Below, one piece after another: positions 1 to 8,731 of a stretch of DNA of 64,000 nucleotides. The position numbers and the translations under genes were made by a program. Below the pieces are notes generated by a model. It was not told the DNA's origin and ran no database searches. It saw nothing but the letters and a program-made list of their open reading frames with translations. Source of the DNA: Streptomyces sp. HUAS CB01 (GTDB taxonomy: Bacteria; Actinomycetota; Actinomycetes; Streptomycetales; Streptomycetaceae); NCBI RefSeq assembly GCF_030406905.1, contig NZ_CP129137.1, positions 1,801,001 to 1,865,000 of the forward strand. The letters run 5' to 3'. The stretch's first letter is position 1. Each line of letters starts with the position of its first letter.

Positions 1-226
1 CGTGCTTGATCGAGAGCTCGCGGCTCGGGATGACACCTTCGGTCTTGTAACCGATGTCGAGCAGGACCTCGTCCCGGTCGACCTTCACGATGACGCCGTC
101 GACGATGTCGCCGTCGTTGAAGTACTTGATCGTCTCGTCGATCGCGGCGAGGAAGGCTTCCTCGTTACCGATGTCGTTGACCGCAACCTGCGGGGTGGTG
201 GCGGTGGTCTCGGTGCTGCTCGTCAT
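1..226 (-). CDS. rpsA: 30S ribosomal protein S1, N-terminal part (runs off the left edge)
   Basis: This encodes the first 75 residues of ribosomal protein S1, the RNA-binding protein that helps the 30S subunit capture mRNA. The reading starts at an ATG (226-224) and stays open to the window edge, so only the 5' part of the gene is here. The N-terminus is Thr/Ser/Ala-rich and is followed by the start of the first S1 (OB-fold) domain, including the motif VDGVIVKVDRDEVLLDIGYK, which is characteristic of S1. No other family reads this way. A good vegetative promoter lies about 200 bases upstream, which gives a long leader that could be used for autoregulation, as is known for S1 in other bacteria. 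Identification is firm. Confidence 0.95.
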   Translation of the reverse strand, partial: MTSSTETTATTPQVAVNDIGNEEAFLAAIDETIKYFNDGDIVDGVIVKVDRDEVLLDIGYKTEGVIPSRELSIKH

Positions 227-609
227 GTGGGAAAGGGCTCCGGTACGGACATTGAAGTCGTAGGTACTGCTACGCCGTGAGCCCGTATCGCAGCTGAAGA
301 AGCCGGACAGCCAAGGAAGCGCCAACCGCGGAGGAATGGCGCCTCGACAACCGAGGGGACATACAACAGATGCGAGCGCGGCCTGCTCCGTCTGAGGCGC
401 GCAAGCCCGCAGCGCAACCTTTAGCATACGGGGGCGGCAGGGCACGGTCAATGCGCGAAGGCCCCCACCCGGGGCGGAACGCCGCATACCCGGCACAACT
501 AAGGTTTGCCGAGGCCATGATGGCCTCGCCTCGCCCCTCCGCGACACGGCCGCAAGGGCTCTCGCGGTGCTTCCGGGCGAGGTACCAGCAACGTACAACG
601 ACGGGCGAG
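227..609. other. 383-base divergent gap between rpsA and the methyltransferase gene
   Basis: No gene is supported here. The left part is the long rpsA leader and its promoter. A short near-palindrome (GAGGCCA / TGGCCTC, 511-527) lies between the rpsA promoter and the start of the plus-strand methyltransferase gene. I see no obvious consensus promoter for the plus strand. Confidence 0.6.
423..451 (-). promoter_or_regulatory. sigma-70 (HrdB-type) promoter of rpsA
   Basis: Read on the minus strand, TTGACC (451-446) is followed after exactly 17 bases by TATGCT (428-423). That is a near-consensus -35/-10 pair pointing at rpsA. Transcription would start near 416 and give a leader of about 190 nt before the ATG at 226. 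It is the clearest vegetative promoter I found in the window and suits a highly expressed ribosomal gene. It has not been mapped experimentally. Confidence 0.7.
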
Positions 610-1440
610 ATGATCCAAGAGTACGAACCGGAGGCGACCCGGCGTGACGCCGGCGGCGCGGAGAGCAGCCGGGCGAACCGCGGCTGGTGGGACCGCAACG
701 CCGACGAGTACCAGACCGAGCACGGCGCCTTCCTCGGCGACGACCGGTTCGTCTGGGGGCCCGAGGGACTGGACGAGGAGGAGGCCCGGCTGCTCGGGCC
801 GGCGGAGTCCCTGCGGGGTGCCGCCGTGCTCGAGATCGGCGCCGGCGCGGCCCAGTGCTCCCGCTGGCTGCTGGCCCAGGGCGCGCGCCCGGTGGCCCTG
901 GACCTCTCGCACCGCCAGCTCCAGCACGCCCTGCGGCTCGGCACCGGCTTCCCGCTGGTCGAGGCGGACGCGGGCGCGCTGCCCTTCGCCGACGGCTCCT
1001 TCGACCTGGCCTGCTCCGCGTACGGGGCCGTGCCGTTCGTGGCCGACCCGGTGAGCGTGTTCCGGGAGGTGCGGCGGGTACTGCGGCCGGGCGGGCGGTG
1101 GGTCTTCTCGGTCACCCACCCGATCCGCTGGGCGTTCCCCGACGAGCCCGGCCCCGAGGGGCTGAGCGTCGCCGCCTCCTACTTCGACCGCACCCCTTAC
1201 GTGGAGCAGGACGAGGAGGGCCGCGCCGTCTACGTGGAGCACCACAGGACGATCGGCGACCGGGTCCGCGACGTGGTCGCGGGCGGATTCCGCCTGGTGG
1301 ACCTGGTCGAGCCGGAGTGGCCGGCGTGGAACGGCCAGGAGTGGGCCGGCTGGTCCCCCCTGCGCGGGAACCTGATCCCCGGGACGGCGGTCTTCGTGTG
1401 CGAGCGGAGCGGGGCGGGCCCCCGGGCGGGGGACGAGTGA
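610..1440 (+). CDS. class I SAM-dependent methyltransferase
   Basis: This is a 276-residue Rossmann-fold methyltransferase, probably of the Methyltransferase_11 (UbiE-like) type, that transfers a methyl group from S-adenosylmethionine to an unknown acceptor. Motif I, VLEIGAGAAQ, is at about residues 73-82, and a later acidic motif LVEADAGALPF follows in the usual place. The ATG at 610 is chosen because the start of recognisable methyltransferase sequence (GWWDRNADEY) lies 25 residues downstream, whereas the longer open frame upstream is low-complexity and runs into the promoter region. The gene ends 1 base before hrpB, so the two are almost certainly co-transcribed. A role tied to RNA is an inference from that context only. 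The substrate cannot be told from the sequence. Confidence 0.85.
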   Translation: MIQEYEPEATRRDAGGAESSRANRGWWDRNADEYQTEHGAFLGDDRFVWGPEGLDEEEARLLGPAESLRGAAVLEIGAGAAQCSRWLLAQGARPVALDLSHRQLQHALRLGTGFPLVEADAGALPFADGSFDLACSAYGAVPFVADPVSVFREVRRVLRPGGRWVFSVTHPIRWAFPDEPGPEGLSVAASYFDRTPYVEQDEEGRAVYVEHHRTIGDRVRDVVAGGFRLVDLVEPEWPAWNGQEWAGWSPLRGNLIPGTAVFVCERSGAGPRAGDE

Positions 1441-1441
1441 C

Positions 1442-3967
1442 GTGATCCGCGAGGACGCCCTGGCCCGGCTTCCCGTGCGCACCGCGCTGCCCGCGCTGGA
1501 ACGGGCCCTGGACGCGCACGGCGCCGCCGTGCTCTGCGCCCCGCCCGGCACGGGCAAGACGACGCTGGTGCCGATCGCGCTCGCCGGGCTCCTGGACGGC
1601 GGCGGCACGGGCACCCGCGGCCGGGTGGTGGTCGCCGAGCCGCGGCGGATCGCTGCGCGCGCCGCGGCCCGGCGGATGGCGTGGCTGCTGGGCGAGAAGG
1701 TGGGCGGCCGGGTCGGCTTCACGGTGCGCGGGGAGCGCGTCGTGGGGCCGGACACCGCGATCGAGGTCGTCACCACCGGTGTCCTGCTCCAGCGGCTCCA
1801 GCGCGACCAGGAGCTCGCCGGGGTCGGCGCCGTGATCCTGGACGAGTGCCACGAGCGGCATCTGGACGCGGACACGGTGGCGGCGTTCCTCCTCGACGTG
1901 CGCGCGACGCTGCGCCCCGAACTGCGCCTGGTGGCGGCGTCGGCCACGACGGACGCGGAGGGCTGGGCGGGCCTCCTCGGCGGCGCGCCGGTGGTCGAGG
2001 CCGAGGGCGTCGCCCATCCCGTCGAGGTGGTGTGGGCGCCGGCCGGCCGCCCGGTGCGTCCCCCGCACGGCATGCGGGTCGACCCGGCGCTGCTCGCCCA
2101 TGTGGCCTCGGTGGTCCGCAGGGCTCTGGCCGAGCGGGACGGGGACGTGCTCTGTTTCCTGCCGGGGGCCGGGGAGATCGGGCGGGTCGCCGGACTCCTC
2201 GGGGACACCGGGGCCGAGGTGCTGCAGGTGCACGGGCGGGCACCGGCGGCCGTGCAGGACGCGGTGCTCTCCCCCGGCCGGCGGCGCAGGGTGGTGCTGG
2301 CGACGTCGGTCGCCGAGTCGTCGCTGACGGTCCCCGGCGTACGGGTCGTCGTGGACTCGGGGCTGGCCCGGGAACCGCGCACCGACCACGCCCGGGGCCT
2401 CGGCTCGCTGACGACGGTACGGGCCTCCGGGGCCGCGGCCCGGCAGCGGGCGGGCCGGGCGGGGCGGGAGGCGCCGGGCACGGTCTACCGCTGCTGGACC
2501 GAGGCGGAGGACGCCAGGCTGCCCCGCTTCCCTGCCCCGGAGATCCGGGTGGCGGACCTGACGGCGTTCGCCCTGCAGGCCGCGTGCTGGGGCGACCCGG
2601 ACGCATCCGGGCTCGCCCTGCTGGACGCGCCGCCCGCGGGCGCGATGGCCGCGGCCCGCTCCGTCCTCGCCGCCGTGGGTGCGGTCGGCCCGGGGGGCCG
2701 GGCGACGGACCGGGGACGGCGGATGGCACGGCTGGGGCTGCATCCCCGGCTCGCGCGGGCCCTGGTCGACGGCGGTCCCGAGGTCGGGTCCCGCCGGGCC
2801 GCGGAGGTCGTGGCGCTGCTGAGCGAGGAGCCCCCGCGTGAGTACGGGGACGACCTGGCGGCCGCCTGGCGCACGGCCAGGCGAGGTGGCGACGCGTACG
2901 GAGCGCGCTGGCGCGCCGAGGCGGACCGGCTGACCCGCTCGCTCGGCGGCACCGGGGACGCCCCGGCCCGCCCGGCCGCCTCCGCCTCCGCCTCCGCCTC
3001 CGCCTCCGACGACACGGTCGCCGGGTTCGTGACCGCGCTCGCCTTCCCCGAGCGGGTGGCGCGGGCGCGGGGCGGGACGTCGTACCTGATGGTGTCCGGG
3101 ACCGGCGCGGAGCTCGGCGAGGGGTCGCCGCTGCGGAGCGCGCCGTGGCTCGCGGTGGCGGTGGCCGACCGGCAGGCGCAGTCCGCGTCCGCGCGGGTGC
3201 GGCTCGCCGCCGTGGTGGACGAGGGGACCGCGCGCGCCGCCGCGGCGCATCTGCACGTCCGGGGCGAGGAGGTGCGCTGGGAGGACGGCGATGTGGTCGC
3301 CCGGCGGGTGGAGCGGCTGGGGGCGGTGGAGCTGTCCGTGCGGCCGTTGCCGGGACCGGCGGCCGGCCTGGTCCGGGACGCACTGCTGGAGGGGCTCCGC
3401 CGCGAGGGGCCGGGCCTGCTCGCGTGGTCGCGGGACGCCGTGGCGCTGCGGCAGCGGCTCGGCTTTCTGCACCGGGTGCTGGGCGCGCCCTGGCCCGACG
3501 TGTCGGACGGGGCCCTGCTGGATCGTGCCGGCGAGTGGCTGGAACCCGAGCTGTCCCGGGCGCGGCGCCGGGCCGACCTGGCGAGGATCGACGCCGGGCA
3601 GTGCCTGCCGCGGATCCTCCCGTGGGCGACGGGCGAGGCGGCCCGTCTCGACGAACTGGCCCCGGAGCGGATCGCGGTGCCGAGCGGGTCGCGGATCCGC
3701 GTGGACTACACGGGCGAGCAGCCCGTGCTGGCCGTGAAGCTCCAGGAGCTGTTCGGTCTCCACGAGACGCCGCGCCTCGCCGGAGTGCCCGTACTCGTCC
3801 ATCTCCTGTCCCCGGCCGGACGCCCGGCCGCGGTGACCGCCGATCTGGCGTCGTTCTGGCGCGACGGGTACCGGGCGGTGCGTGCGGAGCTGCGCGGGCG
3901 CTATCCGAAGCACCCCTGGCCCGAGGATCCGGCGACGGCGGAGCCCACACGGGGTGTGAAGCGCTGA
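1442..3967 (+). CDS. hrpB: ATP-dependent RNA helicase HrpB
   Basis: This 841-residue protein is a DEAH/DExH-type helicase of the HrpB family, normally 800-850 residues. Motif I (APPGTGKTT) is at residues 33-41, motif II is DECH at 134-137, motif III is ASATTD, and motif VI is QRAGRAGRE; the HrpB C-terminal region follows. It starts at a GTG one base after the methyltransferase stop codon, so the genes are translationally coupled. An oddity is a Ser-Ala dipeptide run (about residues 515-524) encoded by a TCCGCC microsatellite, which lies in a linker between domains and is probably harmless. HrpB's cellular substrate is not well defined in any bacterium. Family assignment is firm. Confidence 0.92.
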   Translation: MIREDALARLPVRTALPALERALDAHGAAVLCAPPGTGKTTLVPIALAGLLDGGGTGTRGRVVVAEPRRIAARAAARRMAWLLGEKVGGRVGFTVRGERVVGPDTAIEVVTTGVLLQRLQRDQELAGVGAVILDECHERHLDADTVAAFLLDVRATLRPELRLVAASATTDAEGWAGLLGGAPVVEAEGVAHPVEVVWAPAGRPVRPPHGMRVDPALLAHVASVVRRALAERDGDVLCFLPGAGEIGRVAGLLGDTGAEVLQVHGRAPAAVQDAVLSPGRRRRVVLATSVAESSLTVPGVRVVVDSGLAREPRTDHARGLGSLTTVRASGAAARQRAGRAGREAPGTVYRCWTEAEDARLPRFPAPEIRVADLTAFALQAACWGDPDASGLALLDAPPAGAMAAARSVLAAVGAVGPGGRATDRGRRMARLGLHPRLARALVDGGPEVGSRRAAEVVALLSEEPPREYGDDLAAAWRTARRGGDAYGARWRAEADRLTRSLGGTGDAPARPAASASASASASDDTVAGFVTALAFPERVARARGGTSYLMVSGTGAELGEGSPLRSAPWLAVAVADRQAQSASARVRLAAVVDEGTARAAAAHLHVRGEEVRWEDGDVVARRVERLGAVELSVRPLPGPAAGLVRDALLEGLRREGPGLLAWSRDAVALRQRLGFLHRVLGAPWPDVSDGALLDRAGEWLEPELSRARRRADLARIDAGQCLPRILPWATGEAARLDELAPERIAVPSGSRIRVDYTGEQPVLAVKLQELFGLHETPRLAGVPVLVHLLSPAGRPAAVTADLASFWRDGYRAVRAELRGRYPKHPWPEDPATAEPTRGVKR

Positions 3968-3973
3968 CGGGCG

Positions 3974-4003
3974 GGCCGGTGCCGTCCGGCGGACGGCCGG
4001 GCC
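3974..4003. terminator. hairpin between convergent hrpB and DUF3068 gene
   Basis: GCCGTCC (3981-3987) pairs with GGACGGC (3991-3997) across a 3-base loop, with a partly paired GC-rich extension on both sides. It sits in the short gap between two convergent genes and could end transcription from either side. There is no U-tract, which is normal in streptomycetes. Confidence 0.45.
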
Positions 4004-4007
4004 GCGG

Positions 4008-5000
4008 TCACACCCCGGCCGGTTCGGGTTCGCGCTCGGCCACGGCTTCGACGTCCGGCCGGCGCGAGCGCGCCTCGAGGAGGAGGGAGAGCGCGAGGAG
4101 GCCCGTACCGAGGGTCAGGAACGTCCACGGCAGGTAGGAGACCAGCAGGAGCACGAGCGTGCGGTTGGACGACACCAGGGCGACGGTGTGGTCCACGTAG
4201 TCCTCGCGCATTCTGACGTGCCCGGAGAAGGCGGTCACCTTGTCGCGGCCGCCGAGGAGCGACCCCCCGCGCAGTTCCTCGGTGTGGATCTCCTCGCCGT
4301 TGACGGGCGCCCCGGTGACGGGTTCGACCCAGAACATCCGCCTGGTGGTGTACCAGCGCGTGGTGCCGGTCTGCTTCTCCAGCGTCGTCGCGTCGACGCC
4401 GGGCATCGGCATCTTCTTCGGGTAGGGCACCTTGGTCCAGGGCACCGTCTGCTCGAAGTAGTAGACCTCCAGGCCACGGAACGTGCGGGTCCCCTTGTAG
4501 TGGATCGGGGCCGAGGTCCGGGTCTGGGCGTCGAAGTACGCGTAGTCGCGCTTCTCGGTGAGGAAGGGCCACTTGAACTCGATGCCCTCGCGCCGGACCG
4601 GGTCCCCGTCGACCGACTCCCCCGTGGCGTGCACGGGTGCCTGGGTGTGGGCGTCGAAGATGTACCGCTCGGGTATCTGGGAGACCGTTTTCCCGTCCGG
4701 CCCCTGGACGTAGGAGAGCGAGTCCCAGACCACCACGTCCCTGCCGGCGTCGCGCTCGATGCGCTCCGACTCCTCCACGTTGCCCTTGAGGGTCTGCACG
4801 ATGGTGACCTTCTCGACCCGCTTCGCCTGCATGGTGTCGTACTGCAGCAGGGTCGCGGGCCTCGCCTCCAGCACCATCTCCTGGTACTGGCTCGGCGGGA
4901 TCTTGGCCAACCGGGGGAAGGCGTACCAGCGCAGCACCGGCGCCAGCGCCGCGAGGAGGACCGCGAAGGACAGGAGCACGAGACTGGCTCTACGGCGCAC
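4008..5000 (-). CDS. DUF3068 family membrane-anchored protein
   Basis: This 330-residue protein belongs to DUF3068, an actinobacterial family related to corynebacterial porin-like sequences, with no settled function. A hydrophobic helix at residues 5-25 anchors the N-terminus and a second one lies near the C-terminus (about 285-310). The long stretch between them is a predicted extracytoplasmic domain rich in beta-strand. The start is a GTG at 5000, chosen because GGGAGGAGC stands the right distance upstream and the first helix begins at once; the open frame continues upstream but reads through the neighbouring small gene. It lies just after the small peptide gene at 5018, with which it is probably co-transcribed. 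Confidence 0.85.
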   Translation of the reverse strand: MRRRASLVLLSFAVLLAALAPVLRWYAFPRLAKIPPSQYQEMVLEARPATLLQYDTMQAKRVEKVTIVQTLKGNVEESERIERDAGRDVVVWDSLSYVQGPDGKTVSQIPERYIFDAHTQAPVHATGESVDGDPVRREGIEFKWPFLTEKRDYAYFDAQTRTSAPIHYKGTRTFRGLEVYYFEQTVPWTKVPYPKKMPMPGVDATTLEKQTGTTRWYTTRRMFWVEPVTGAPVNGEEIHTEELRGGSLLGGRDKVTAFSGHVRMREDYVDHTVALVSSNRTLVLLLVSYLPWTFLTLGTGLLALSLLLEARSRRPDVEAVAEREPEPAGV

Positions 5001-5017
5001 GGCTGCTGCTCCTCCCG

Positions 5018-5155
5018 CTACTTCTTGGGGCCGGGGACGGTGGTGAGCAGCGGTCTGGGCGAGGTCTCCCCGGGCGGTACGTCGAGTACGGCGATGAGCA
5101 GCACGACGAGCAGCACAGGGGCCAGCCCGACGGCGGCGGCGACGAGGGCGCGCAT
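5018..5155 (-). CDS. SPW_0924 family small membrane peptide
   Basis: This encodes a 45-residue protein. Residues 4-24 form one hydrophobic helix and the tail PPGETSPRPLLTTVPG matches, from memory, the conserved tail of the Streptomyces SPW_0924 family. It starts with ATG at 5155 and stops 17 bases before the DUF3068 gene. The pairing with that gene suggests the two act in one envelope process, but nothing is known of the function. The recall of the family name is the weakest part of the call; the gene itself looks real because of its size, composition and context. Confidence 0.75.
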   Translation of the reverse strand: MRALVAAAVGLAPVLLVVLLIAVLDVPPGETSPRPLLTTVPGPKK

Positions 5156-5281
5156 GGTCGGCCTCCCGGGGTACGCGATCTGATGGAGCGTCAGAACAGC
5201 GGGCGGGGGCACCGTAGCAACGCGGCCCCGAGATGAGAACACGTCGCACCGCGGGATGCGCGCGCTTCCCACCGCACACGG

Positions 5282-5318
5282 CACCGCCCCTCCACGCGAT
5301 ACGCGCGGAGGGGCGGTG
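5282..5318. terminator. strong hairpin terminator after the lytic transglycosylase gene
   Basis: CACCGCCCCTCC (5282-5293) pairs perfectly with GGAGGGGCGGTG (5307-5318), and the loop contains a further CGCG/CGCG pairing. It lies just beyond the stop codon of the minus-strand transglycosylase gene (5366) and upstream of the small peptide gene, so it should insulate the two transcription units. Confidence 0.75.
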
Positions 5319-5365
5319 GTCCGGCGTGCGTCGCCGGCTCGGACGGGCGGGGCCCCGGGGACGGC

Positions 5366-7078
5366 TCAGGCGGGCGGGGCCTCCGGGGCGGCGACCTTCA
5401 GTTCGAGGGTCAGGGTGGCTCCACCCTCGGTCGTCAGACGCAGCAGGAACGTGCCGGACTGGTCGTCGGAGAAGATCTTCGGCAGCACGAGCATGCCGTC
5501 GGCGTCGGTCCTCAGTTCCGTGAGGGTGCGGACCGGCTTGCCCTCGGCGTCCTTGAAGTACGGGCCCTTGGTGTTCTCGGCCGGGTCGTCGGCGGAGGTG
5601 ACCATCGTGGCGGTGACCGCCACGCGCGCGGCCGCCTCGCCCTTGAACGTGGCCTTGACCTCGACCGCGTCGGCGAACTCCGAGGCCGGCGCGGCCGTCA
5701 GCTCCTTGTCGCCGGTCCGCGCGAGCGCGTCGGCCTGGCGGGGGGTGACGGTCGCCGTGCAGTCGAGCCGGGGCAGGGCGCGCCCGCTGACGGTGACGCG
5801 GACGGTGAAGTCACCGGTCTTCTCACCGGCCTTCAGGGCGGGGGCGACGGCGATGCCGCCCGCGCCGGTGCGGACGACCGCGGTCGTGCGGTTGCCGGAG
5901 AACCGGGCGTCGGTCGCGCCGACGATCTCGAAGACGAGGTCGGCTCCGACGACCGACTGGCCCGAGCGGCTCTTCGCCCGGACCTTCGGGAGCACGGCGA
6001 AGTCCTGGCCGGCGATGGCGGTGGGGCGTCCGCCTCCGGCGTTCTCGATGCCGAACACCGTCGCGGCGGGCGGAGGGGTCGGCGTCGGTGCCGGGGTGGT
6101 CGGCGGCGACGGGTCCGGGGCGGGCGTGCCGGTCCCCGGGTTCGACGGGGGCGGCTTGGGGCTCCCGGTGGAACCGCCGGGGTTCGAGGGGGACGGCGAC
6201 GGGCCGGGCGTGGCACCCGGCACGGCCGGCGCGGTGGTGCCCGTACCGGTGGAGCCGCCGTCGCTGCGGTCGACCGGCAGCACGCCCGAGCCGTCCGGGA
6301 CCTCGTGCGTGCCGCGCTTGTAGTACTCGAACCAGGACAGGACCGTCCGCAGGTACTCCCGGGAGCGGTTGTAGCTGAGGATCGCCTTGTCGAGGTCGTC
6401 CTTGACGGACAGGTCGCGGCCGCCGGCGCAGAGGTACTTCGCGGCGGCGAGCGCCGCGTCGTAGATGTTGTTCGGGTCCTTGCGGCCGTCGCTGTTGGCG
6501 TCCTGGCCCCAGGTGGCCCAGGTCGACGGGATGAACTGCATCGGGCCGACGGCACGGTCGTGCGTGCGGTCGCCGTCGTAGGCACCGTTGTCGGTGTCGG
6601 AGATGTTGGCGAACCCCACGCCGTTCAGCACCGGACCGAGGATCGGGGAGAACGTCGTGCCGTTGGCGTCGACCCGTCCGCCGCGCGCCTGGCCGGATTC
6701 CACCTTGCCTATCGCGGCGAGCAACTGCCAGGGGACGCGGCAGCCGGGGTCGCTGGCGGCGACGGTCTGCTCGGCCTGCTTGTACGCGGCCAGCACCGTG
6801 GCGGGGATGCCGGCCTCCGCCGGGCCGACCTCGGGGAGCCGGGGCGAAGCGCCCGGCTTGTTGGGGCTGTTCAGCGGCGGCAGATCCGTGTAGTACGGGG
6901 AGTTCCCGGTCGCCGAGGAGCCCGACGGAGGGGTCGCTCCGGAGGACTGCGCGTCACCGCCGCCCGCGGCGGGTGCGACACCCGGGGCCTGCGACGCGGA
7001 GAGCGCGGCCACCGCCACCGCCGCCACCGCGGTCGTGGTCGCCCCCTTGCGCAGCCGGCGGCCGAATTGCGCTGCCAT
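5366..7078 (-). CDS. secreted lytic murein transglycosylase with Ig-like C-terminal domains
   Basis: This is a 570-residue exported enzyme predicted to cleave the glycan strands of peptidoglycan. A signal-peptide-like segment (residues 10-40) is followed by an SLT/MltB-type domain at about 90-265. The catalytic Glu is E127 in AAIGKVESG, and the motif GPMQFIPSTW follows downstream as expected. After a Pro/Thr/Gly-rich linker (about 275-340) come some 220 residues that look like one or two Ig/invasin-type beta domains, perhaps for wall or protein binding. ATG 7078 is the natural start. Spore germination or cell-wall remodelling roles are known for related streptomycete enzymes, but a specific role here is inference. 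Confidence 0.9.
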   Translation of the reverse strand: MAAQFGRRLRKGATTTAVAAVAVAALSASQAPGVAPAAGGGDAQSSGATPPSGSSATGNSPYYTDLPPLNSPNKPGASPRLPEVGPAEAGIPATVLAAYKQAEQTVAASDPGCRVPWQLLAAIGKVESGQARGGRVDANGTTFSPILGPVLNGVGFANISDTDNGAYDGDRTHDRAVGPMQFIPSTWATWGQDANSDGRKDPNNIYDAALAAAKYLCAGGRDLSVKDDLDKAILSYNRSREYLRTVLSWFEYYKRGTHEVPDGSGVLPVDRSDGGSTGTGTTAPAVPGATPGPSPSPSNPGGSTGSPKPPPSNPGTGTPAPDPSPPTTPAPTPTPPPAATVFGIENAGGGRPTAIAGQDFAVLPKVRAKSRSGQSVVGADLVFEIVGATDARFSGNRTTAVVRTGAGGIAVAPALKAGEKTGDFTVRVTVSGRALPRLDCTATVTPRQADALARTGDKELTAAPASEFADAVEVKATFKGEAAARVAVTATMVTSADDPAENTKGPYFKDAEGKPVRTLTELRTDADGMLVLPKIFSDDQSGTFLLRLTTEGGATLTLELKVAAPEAPPA

Positions 7079-7302
7079 ACCCCTGTTCCCTCCCCATAGG
7101 CGGCTGTTCGCGCTCCCCGCGCAATGTCCCGTGCGACACTACGGCAACTCACCGCGCCGCAACACAGGCACCCCGGCCGCTCCCGCCCACTGTTCACCCC
7201 GCGCGCACAGACGGCATGCGGGCCTCCGGATCGAGTGACGCACCGCCCGTTTACCGCATACTGGGCCGCATTGCCCGATCACGGTCTCACGGGGGCGGCA
7301 CC

Positions 7303-8151
7303 ATGCCATTCACGCTCAGCCACGCCGCGGCGGTCCTGCCCGGCATCCACAGGAACGGAACGGCGCGGGGGCCGCTCGTCGCATCGGCGCTCGTCGCGGG
7401 CTCGTTCGCGCCCGACACGACCTATTTCGCGGCGAGCGTGCTGCCCGGAGGGATGCGCTTCGGGGAGGTGACCCACGGGCCGCTGGGCGTGGTCACGGTC
7501 GACATCGTCATCGCTGCGGGGCTGGTGGGCGTCTGGCTGTTGGTGCGTGAACCGCTGCTCGCGCTGCTGCCGCAGCGTCTTCAGGGACGCGCCCACGCCG
7601 TCGTGCGCGGCGCGTCCGCGAAGGAGCGCACGCGGGCGTCGCTGGCGCTGTGGTTCTCCGTATCGGCGGCGATCGGCGCGGCGACGCACGTCGTGTGGGA
7701 CGCGTTCACCCACTTCGACCGCTGGGGCACGCGGGTGCTGCCGGTGCTGGCGGACTCCGTCGCCGGATTCCCCCTCTACACGTACACGCAGTACGGGAGT
7801 TCGATGCTGGCGCTGGTGGCGCTGGGCTGGTTCGCCGGATCCGCCTGGAAGCGCGCACCGTTGCTCACCGGGCCGGTGCCCGTGCCGTCGATCGGCCGGC
7901 CCGGGCGGTGGGCCGCCGCGGCGCTGCTGACGCTGTGCGTCCTCGCGGGGACGGTGCACCGCTGCGTGCGCTGGTACCAGTACTGGGGCCGGATCGACAC
8001 GCCCCTCGACATCATCCCCACCGCGTGCTTCGGGGCGGGGGCGGGGCTCGCGGTGGGCGTCGTGCTGTACGGCACCGCGGTCCGGCTCTGGTCACGCCGC
8101 GGCGCGCTCCCGGACGCGGAGCCCTCGCGGGAGCGTGCGGGCGTGTCCTGA
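7303..8151 (+). CDS. DUF4184 family integral membrane protein
   Basis: This encodes 282 residues with five or six hydrophobic segments and the DUF4184 opening MPFTLSHAAAVLP. Conserved His and Asp residues near the N-terminus and in a central HVVWDAFTHFD motif recall membrane-bound metal-dependent hydrolases (the YdjM/LexA-binding or phosphatase-like group), so a hydrolase role is possible but unproven. ATG 7303 is chosen because it opens the conserved domain; the frame upstream is low in Met and runs through the divergent promoter region. It is a single gene facing away from the transglycosylase gene. Confidence 0.8.
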   Translation: MPFTLSHAAAVLPGIHRNGTARGPLVASALVAGSFAPDTTYFAASVLPGGMRFGEVTHGPLGVVTVDIVIAAGLVGVWLLVREPLLALLPQRLQGRAHAVVRGASAKERTRASLALWFSVSAAIGAATHVVWDAFTHFDRWGTRVLPVLADSVAGFPLYTYTQYGSSMLALVALGWFAGSAWKRAPLLTGPVPVPSIGRPGRWAAAALLTLCVLAGTVHRCVRWYQYWGRIDTPLDIIPTACFGAGAGLAVGVVLYGTAVRLWSRRGALPDAEPSRERAGVS

Positions 8152-8390
8152 CGCGGGACCCCGGGTGCCGCTTCCGCGACGGGGGCACAGGGCACGGGGA
8201 ACCGGGGCACGGGGCACGGACACACCGGCCCTGCGGCGGCCGGCGCAGGGGGGATCACCTGGACCGCGAAACCCCCCTGCCGCGACGACCGCGACACGAC
8301 CACCGCGCCGCGCCGCGCCGACGGCCACAACCGCCGTGCCGCAGCGGCCGCGAGACGCGCTGAGCGGGGGCGGCGCGGCGCGGGCGCGCC

Positions 8391-8518
8391 ACGGAGCGGG
8401 CACGGCACGGAGCGGGCACGGCACGGAGCGGGCACGGCACGGAGCGGGCACGGCACGGAGCGGGCACGGCACGGAGCGGGCACGGCACGGAGCGGGCACG
8501 GCACGGAGCGGGCGCGGC
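8391..8518. repeat. 16-base tandem repeat, eight copies
   Basis: The unit ACGGAGCGGGCACGGC is repeated eight times in a row from 8391 to 8518. The first seven copies are identical and the eighth has one A-to-G change. A 16-base period shifts frame at each copy, which argues against coding. The array lies between the end of the DUF4184 gene and the 3' end of polA. Confidence 0.95.
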
Positions 8519-8527
8519 ACGGGCGCG

Positions 8528-8616
8528 GCACAGTACGCGCGACACCGAACGAACACGGCACAGTACGCGCACACCGAACGAACACGGCACAGTACGGGCG
8601 GCACCGAACGGCCGCG
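8528..8616. repeat. about 30-base tandem repeat, three copies
   Basis: Units of 30, 29 and 30 bases beginning GCACAGTACG and ending in a form of CGAACGAACACG lie at 8528-8557, 8558-8586 and 8587-8616. A degenerate fourth copy may follow. It adjoins the 16-base array and differs from it in sequence. Confidence 0.85.
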
Positions 8617-8731
8617 ACGCACGCACCTCGCAGCGCGCGCGGCACGCGCGGCATCGAACGGCCGCGGCGCACGCGCGCAGACGAACGGACGCGGGGCGCC
8701 CCGGCGAACCCGTGGCGCCCCGCTGCGGGAG

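Larger units (their letters stand above)
8152..8731. other. 580-base gene-free gap filled with tandem repeats
   Basis: Between the DUF4184 gene and the end of polA there is no credible gene. Both strands are open over long stretches, but the translations are pure repeat (Arg/Gly/Thr/Ala or Ala/Pro/Cys). The repeat units of 16 and about 30 bases are not multiples of three together, so no single frame is conserved. The two repeat families are listed separately. Confidence 0.75.

Noticed and set aside
1770..3950. Long minus-strand frames opposite hrpB
   Set aside because: Arg/Pro/Ala-rich antisense reading of a well-supported helicase gene.
8391..8616. A possible CRISPR array
   Set aside because: The units follow each other with no unique spacers and no cas genes lie near.
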